Source: Brucella grignonensis
GTDB lineage: Bacteria > Pseudomonadota > Alphaproteobacteria > Rhizobiales > Rhizobiaceae
Assembly: GCF_002252505.1 (NCBI RefSeq)
Contig: NZ_NNRL01000168.1
Location: forward strand, 124,001-188,000
DNA: 64,000 bases
Reading direction: 5' to 3'
Positions 61,716 through 64,000 of the stretch are shown one piece after another (the first letter of the stretch is position 1; the number at the start of each line of letters is the position of its first letter). The notes beneath the pieces were generated by a model that saw only the letters and a list, made by a program, of their open reading frames with translations, made no database searches and was not told where the DNA came from. The translations under genes were made by a program, and so were the position numbers.

Positions 61716-62927
61716 CTAGCTCCGATAGCGATTGACCATCTCAACGATGCGCTTTCCAGCTTCAACGGTGGCCGAATGGTCCTGTGAGAAGTTCAGGCGA
61801 ACGCTATTGTTGTGAGGTCCGAACTCGGTTCCGGGCGTGACAATTACGTTGGCCTGATGCCGAAGGAGCCGAACGAAATCCTGAATGCCGACCGATAGCG
61901 TGGGTAGCGTTGGAAACAAATAGCTTCCGGCTTGCGGCGTGCGGGCCTCCAGGCCACCACTACGGAACACCTTGAGCAGGTCGTCCCTGATCGCCTGATG
62001 CAGCCGGATGCGCTCATCCATCCATCCCTCTGGCTCATTGAACCAGGTCCTGAATACCGCTTGGTTGTAGCCTGCCGCGCGTAGCGATACGATGGCCTGT
62101 AGCTTCTCCATTCTCCCGATGATCGTTGGAGAGCCAAATGCCGCTCCGAGACGATAGCCGCTCAGTGACTCCGTTTTCGACGGCCCCATGATGGTCAGCA
62201 CTTTTTCGGCCGACAAACCGCGAGCCCGGATGTGCGTGTAGGATTCACCGTCATAGCGCAGCCGGGAATAAAGCTGATCGGCAATAATCGTGACGTCGAA
62301 TTCCTTGGCCAGTTCAACGATCTGATTAATCTCGGTTTCGGAATAGACGGCTCCGGTCGGGTTGTTCGGGTTGGAAAACAGAAAAATCTTGGCCCCCGCC
62401 TCGAATGCGGCGCGCAGCTGAGAAATATCCAGGCCTGCCTCGGCAGTCGAGTTCATGTAGTTCATCGCCACCGGCATCACCTGACCACCGAAGAACTGGA
62501 CCAGTTTGCGATTGGCAAAGTAGTCCGGTTGCACAATCGCGACCTTATCGTCGTCGGTGATGGTCGAGGCGACGGCCAAAAACAGTGCGCCTTGCGTCCC
62601 CGGAGTGAGGATGATGCCTTCCTCAGCAGAAACCGATGCACCAGTGAAAGCTTCGAGCCGCCCTGCCAGTTCGGCCCGGATGTCTGACGAACCGCGATAC
62701 TCGGTATAGGCTTGACGACCGCCAGTCTGAACCGCCTCCGAAAGCCGCTCGAACGAGCCTGGCGTCGGAGTGAAGGCATCGACATCGCCGTGGGAGAAAT
62801 CGACAAGGCGACCAGACATTTCATCGCCGCGCATCAGGTCGCGGATATTGCCTGCGTTTTGCCTGACTTCCTGCCCCGGCGCATTGTCGGTGGCGAGGGT
62901 AGCGAACTTTTCAATGACGGAAACCAT
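61716..62927 (-). CDS. PLP-dependent aminotransferase, class I/II
   Basis: The 403-residue fold-type I enzyme has ILTPGTQGALFLAVA, SNPNNPTGAVY, ADQLYSRL and the Schiff-base lysine Lys251 in GPSKTESLSGYRLG, then the carboxylate-binding arginine in NSVRLNFSQ. I chose the ATG at 62927; the open frame extends 34 codons more without family similarity. Its neighbours are remnants of a PLP dehydratase and a RidA protein, so it was part of an amino acid degradation operon. It looks intact itself. Confidence 0.9.
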   Translation of the reverse strand: MVSVIEKFATLATDNAPGQEVRQNAGNIRDLMRGDEMSGRLVDFSHGDVDAFTPTPGSFERLSEAVQTGGRQAYTEYRGSSDIRAELAGRLEAFTGASVSAEEGIILTPGTQGALFLAVASTITDDDKVAIVQPDYFANRKLVQFFGGQVMPVAMNYMNSTAEAGLDISQLRAAFEAGAKIFLFSNPNNPTGAVYSETEINQIVELAKEFDVTIIADQLYSRLRYDGESYTHIRARGLSAEKVLTIMGPSKTESLSGYRLGAAFGSPTIIGRMEKLQAIVSLRAAGYNQAVFRTWFNEPEGWMDERIRLHQAIRDDLLKVFRSGGLEARTPQAGSYLFPTLPTLSVGIQDFVRLLRHQANVIVTPGTEFGPHNNSVRLNFSQDHSATVEAGKRIVEMVNRYRS

Positions 62928-62949
62928 TTTAACCTCGTAGATGCAGATT

Positions 62950-63245
62950 TTATCGCGAAAGCGACGATGTGTGACCAGTATCAAGCGCTTGTTTGAAAAC
63001 TGCCGGTTCGACGTTGCCGCCTGAGACAATCACGATAACGTTCTTGCCACGAACGGATTGCCGATCGTTCAGAAGCGCTGCCAGCGCGATGACACCGCCC
63101 AGTTCGGTGACCAACCGCAGTTCCTCAAAGGCATGGCCGATGGTTATCAGCACCTTGGACAGGCCCTGGCGGCTTATCTCGTGTGGCAAAGTTCGGCGGG
63201 TGTCGGCGCCAGAAACGCAATATATACCGAACCACTCATTATACG
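62950..63245 (-). pseudogene. Threonine/serine dehydratase remnant (C-terminal, frameshifted)
   Basis: The frame ending at 62950 encodes the end of a PLP fold-type II dehydratase: HAFEELRLVTELGGVIALAALL and VIVIVSGGNVEPAVFKQAL. A short piece just upstream in a different frame (about 63190-63240) reads FLAPTPAEL, matching the LLAPTPGEL block that precedes it in threonine dehydratases. So the gene has lost its N-terminal catalytic part (no PLP-lysine region remains) and carries a frameshift near 63190. It is a pseudogene. Confidence 0.8.
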
Positions 63246-63252
63246 GGGCCAC

Positions 63253-63407
63253 TCAGGGCAGGATTGAGTTCTCGGCATTTGATTGTGTATTATTCGGCCA
63301 GCAATGGAGGCGATTAGTGGGGCGAGCGTTTAATACTGACCTGCGCTTTCGTGCTTGCAAGCATCCAGTGAAGACTCAGCAGCAACGAAATTTTTTAGCT
63401 AACCCTT
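63253..63407. other. Short intergenic region
   Basis: 155 bases between the dehydratase remnant and the outer-membrane factor gene. No ORF or repeat that I can support. Confidence 0.4.
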
Positions 63408-64000
63408 TCAATTCGTTGATGCCTTTGTAGAGATCTGGCGCGATGGGAGATGCGGCCCCGTGTTTACGTCCACGACTTCCGGCTTGGAAACGTCGATTGT
63501 TCCATTCCATCCGCCCCCCAACGCCTTGTTGAGCGCAATATAATCCGTGGCAATCGCCACCTGGCTGGTCAGAAGAGAATCTTCTGCCGAGTAGAGCGAA
63601 CGATCGGCTTCAAGCAGGTCAAGGAAGCTTTGTGTTCCCGCCTGATAGAGCGAACGAGCCAGAGATGCAGCCTCACGGTAGTGGCGGGTAGAGACGGCAA
63701 GCTTCGATGATTTGATGCGCTCCTGCGCAAGCGAAACGATGGCATTTTCAACGTCTTCAAGACCTGTGAGGATCGAAGATTGATACGCAATAAAATATTG
63801 ATCACGTTGTGCCTGAGCTACCTCGACGGCGGCCTTGAGTTTTCCGCCATTGAAGATCGGAACCGACAGGCTCGGACCAAAGGACCAGGCAATTGTCGAA
63901 CTTTTACCAAGGTCACCAATCTGGGTTCCTGTAGTTGAAATATTTCCTGTAAGACTGACGCTTGGATAACGTGCTGCCTGTGCCTGACCGACTTTCGCGG
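63408..64000 (-). CDS. TolC/OprM-family outer-membrane efflux protein (partial, N-terminus outside window)
   Basis: From the right edge to a TGA at 63408 about 197 residues are open. They include YPSVSLTGNIS, WSFGPSLSVPIFNGGKLKA, VEVAQAQRDQYFIAYQ, SLYQAGTQSFLDLLEADRSLYSAED and VAIATDYIALNKALGGGW. These are the second repeat of an RND-type outer-membrane factor (NodT/OprM group), followed by a short polar tail. It forms the exit duct of a tripartite efflux pump; its own inner-membrane partners probably lie to the right of the window. Confidence 0.9.
   Translation of the reverse strand, partial: AKVGQAQAARYPSVSLTGNISTTGTQIGDLGKSSTIAWSFGPSLSVPIFNGGKLKAAVEVAQAQRDQYFIAYQSSILTGLEDVENAIVSLAQERIKSSKLAVSTRHYREAASLARSLYQAGTQSFLDLLEADRSLYSAEDSLLTSQVAIATDYIALNKALGGGWNGTIDVSKPEVVDVNTGPHLPSRQISTKASTN

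Noticed and set aside
1..64000. Search for tRNA, rRNA, integrase, transposase, insertion sequence or prophage genes
   Set aside because: Nothing recognisable on either strand; gene decay is seen but without a mobile element present.

Overview
The window looks like a chromosomal segment of an alphaproteobacterium of the Brucella/Ochrobactrum group (Hyphomicrobiales). The inference rests on protein style (SmoS-type polyol dehydrogenase, TctDE-like sensor, LrgAB, EmrAB, many LysR genes), on Rhizobiales-type intergenic palindromes, and on the overall base composition. I saw no rRNA, tRNA, CRISPR array, intact insertion sequence or phage module.

Layout. 0-2.5 kb: a partial APH-family kinase domain, a divergent Lrp/AsnC regulator and an Xre-RES toxin-antitoxin pair. 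2.5-6.4 kb: a membrane diguanylate cyclase and a long low-complexity OmpA-domain envelope protein. 6.4-20.5 kb: a polyol/ketose catabolic island. One arm (minus strand) is a SmoEFGK-type ABC transporter with an SDR and a zinc-dependent MDR dehydrogenase. The other arm (plus strand) is an RbsBAC-type transporter with a PfkB kinase and a PF08013 protein. A LacI regulator lies between them. The enzyme set matches the route polyol -> D-tagatose -> tagatose 6-P -> fructose 6-P reported for Agrobacterium tumefaciens.

20.5-25.6 kb: a zinc alcohol dehydrogenase with a divergent AraC regulator, a two-component system and a PAP2 phosphatase. 25.7-33.2 kb: an Fbp/Afu-type ABC transporter next to a TctDE-like two-component system that carries its own periplasmic binding protein, a paralogue of the transporter's binding protein. 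33.4-56.7 kb: an accessory redox and detoxification region with six LysR genes (one broken), three isochorismatase-fold genes (one truncated), a frameshifted ABM monooxygenase, flavin enzymes, LrgAB, an exported FMN 2-hydroxyacid oxidase with YceI, an EmrAB pump, an ALDH/HIBADH pair and a quinone reductase.

56.8-64 kb: a large type Va autotransporter behind a very AT-rich upstream region, a small exported protein, a decayed dehydratase / aminotransferase / RidA group, and the C-terminal part of a TolC-family outer-membrane efflux protein that runs off the right edge.

Gene decay (frameshift, amber codon, truncations) is concentrated in 34-36, 50-51 and 60-63 kb, so those parts appear to be in flux. 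The clearest candidates for less-described biology are the sensor system with a paralogous binding protein and the two-transporter polyol island. Nothing here is convincingly a wholly new defence or mobile system.
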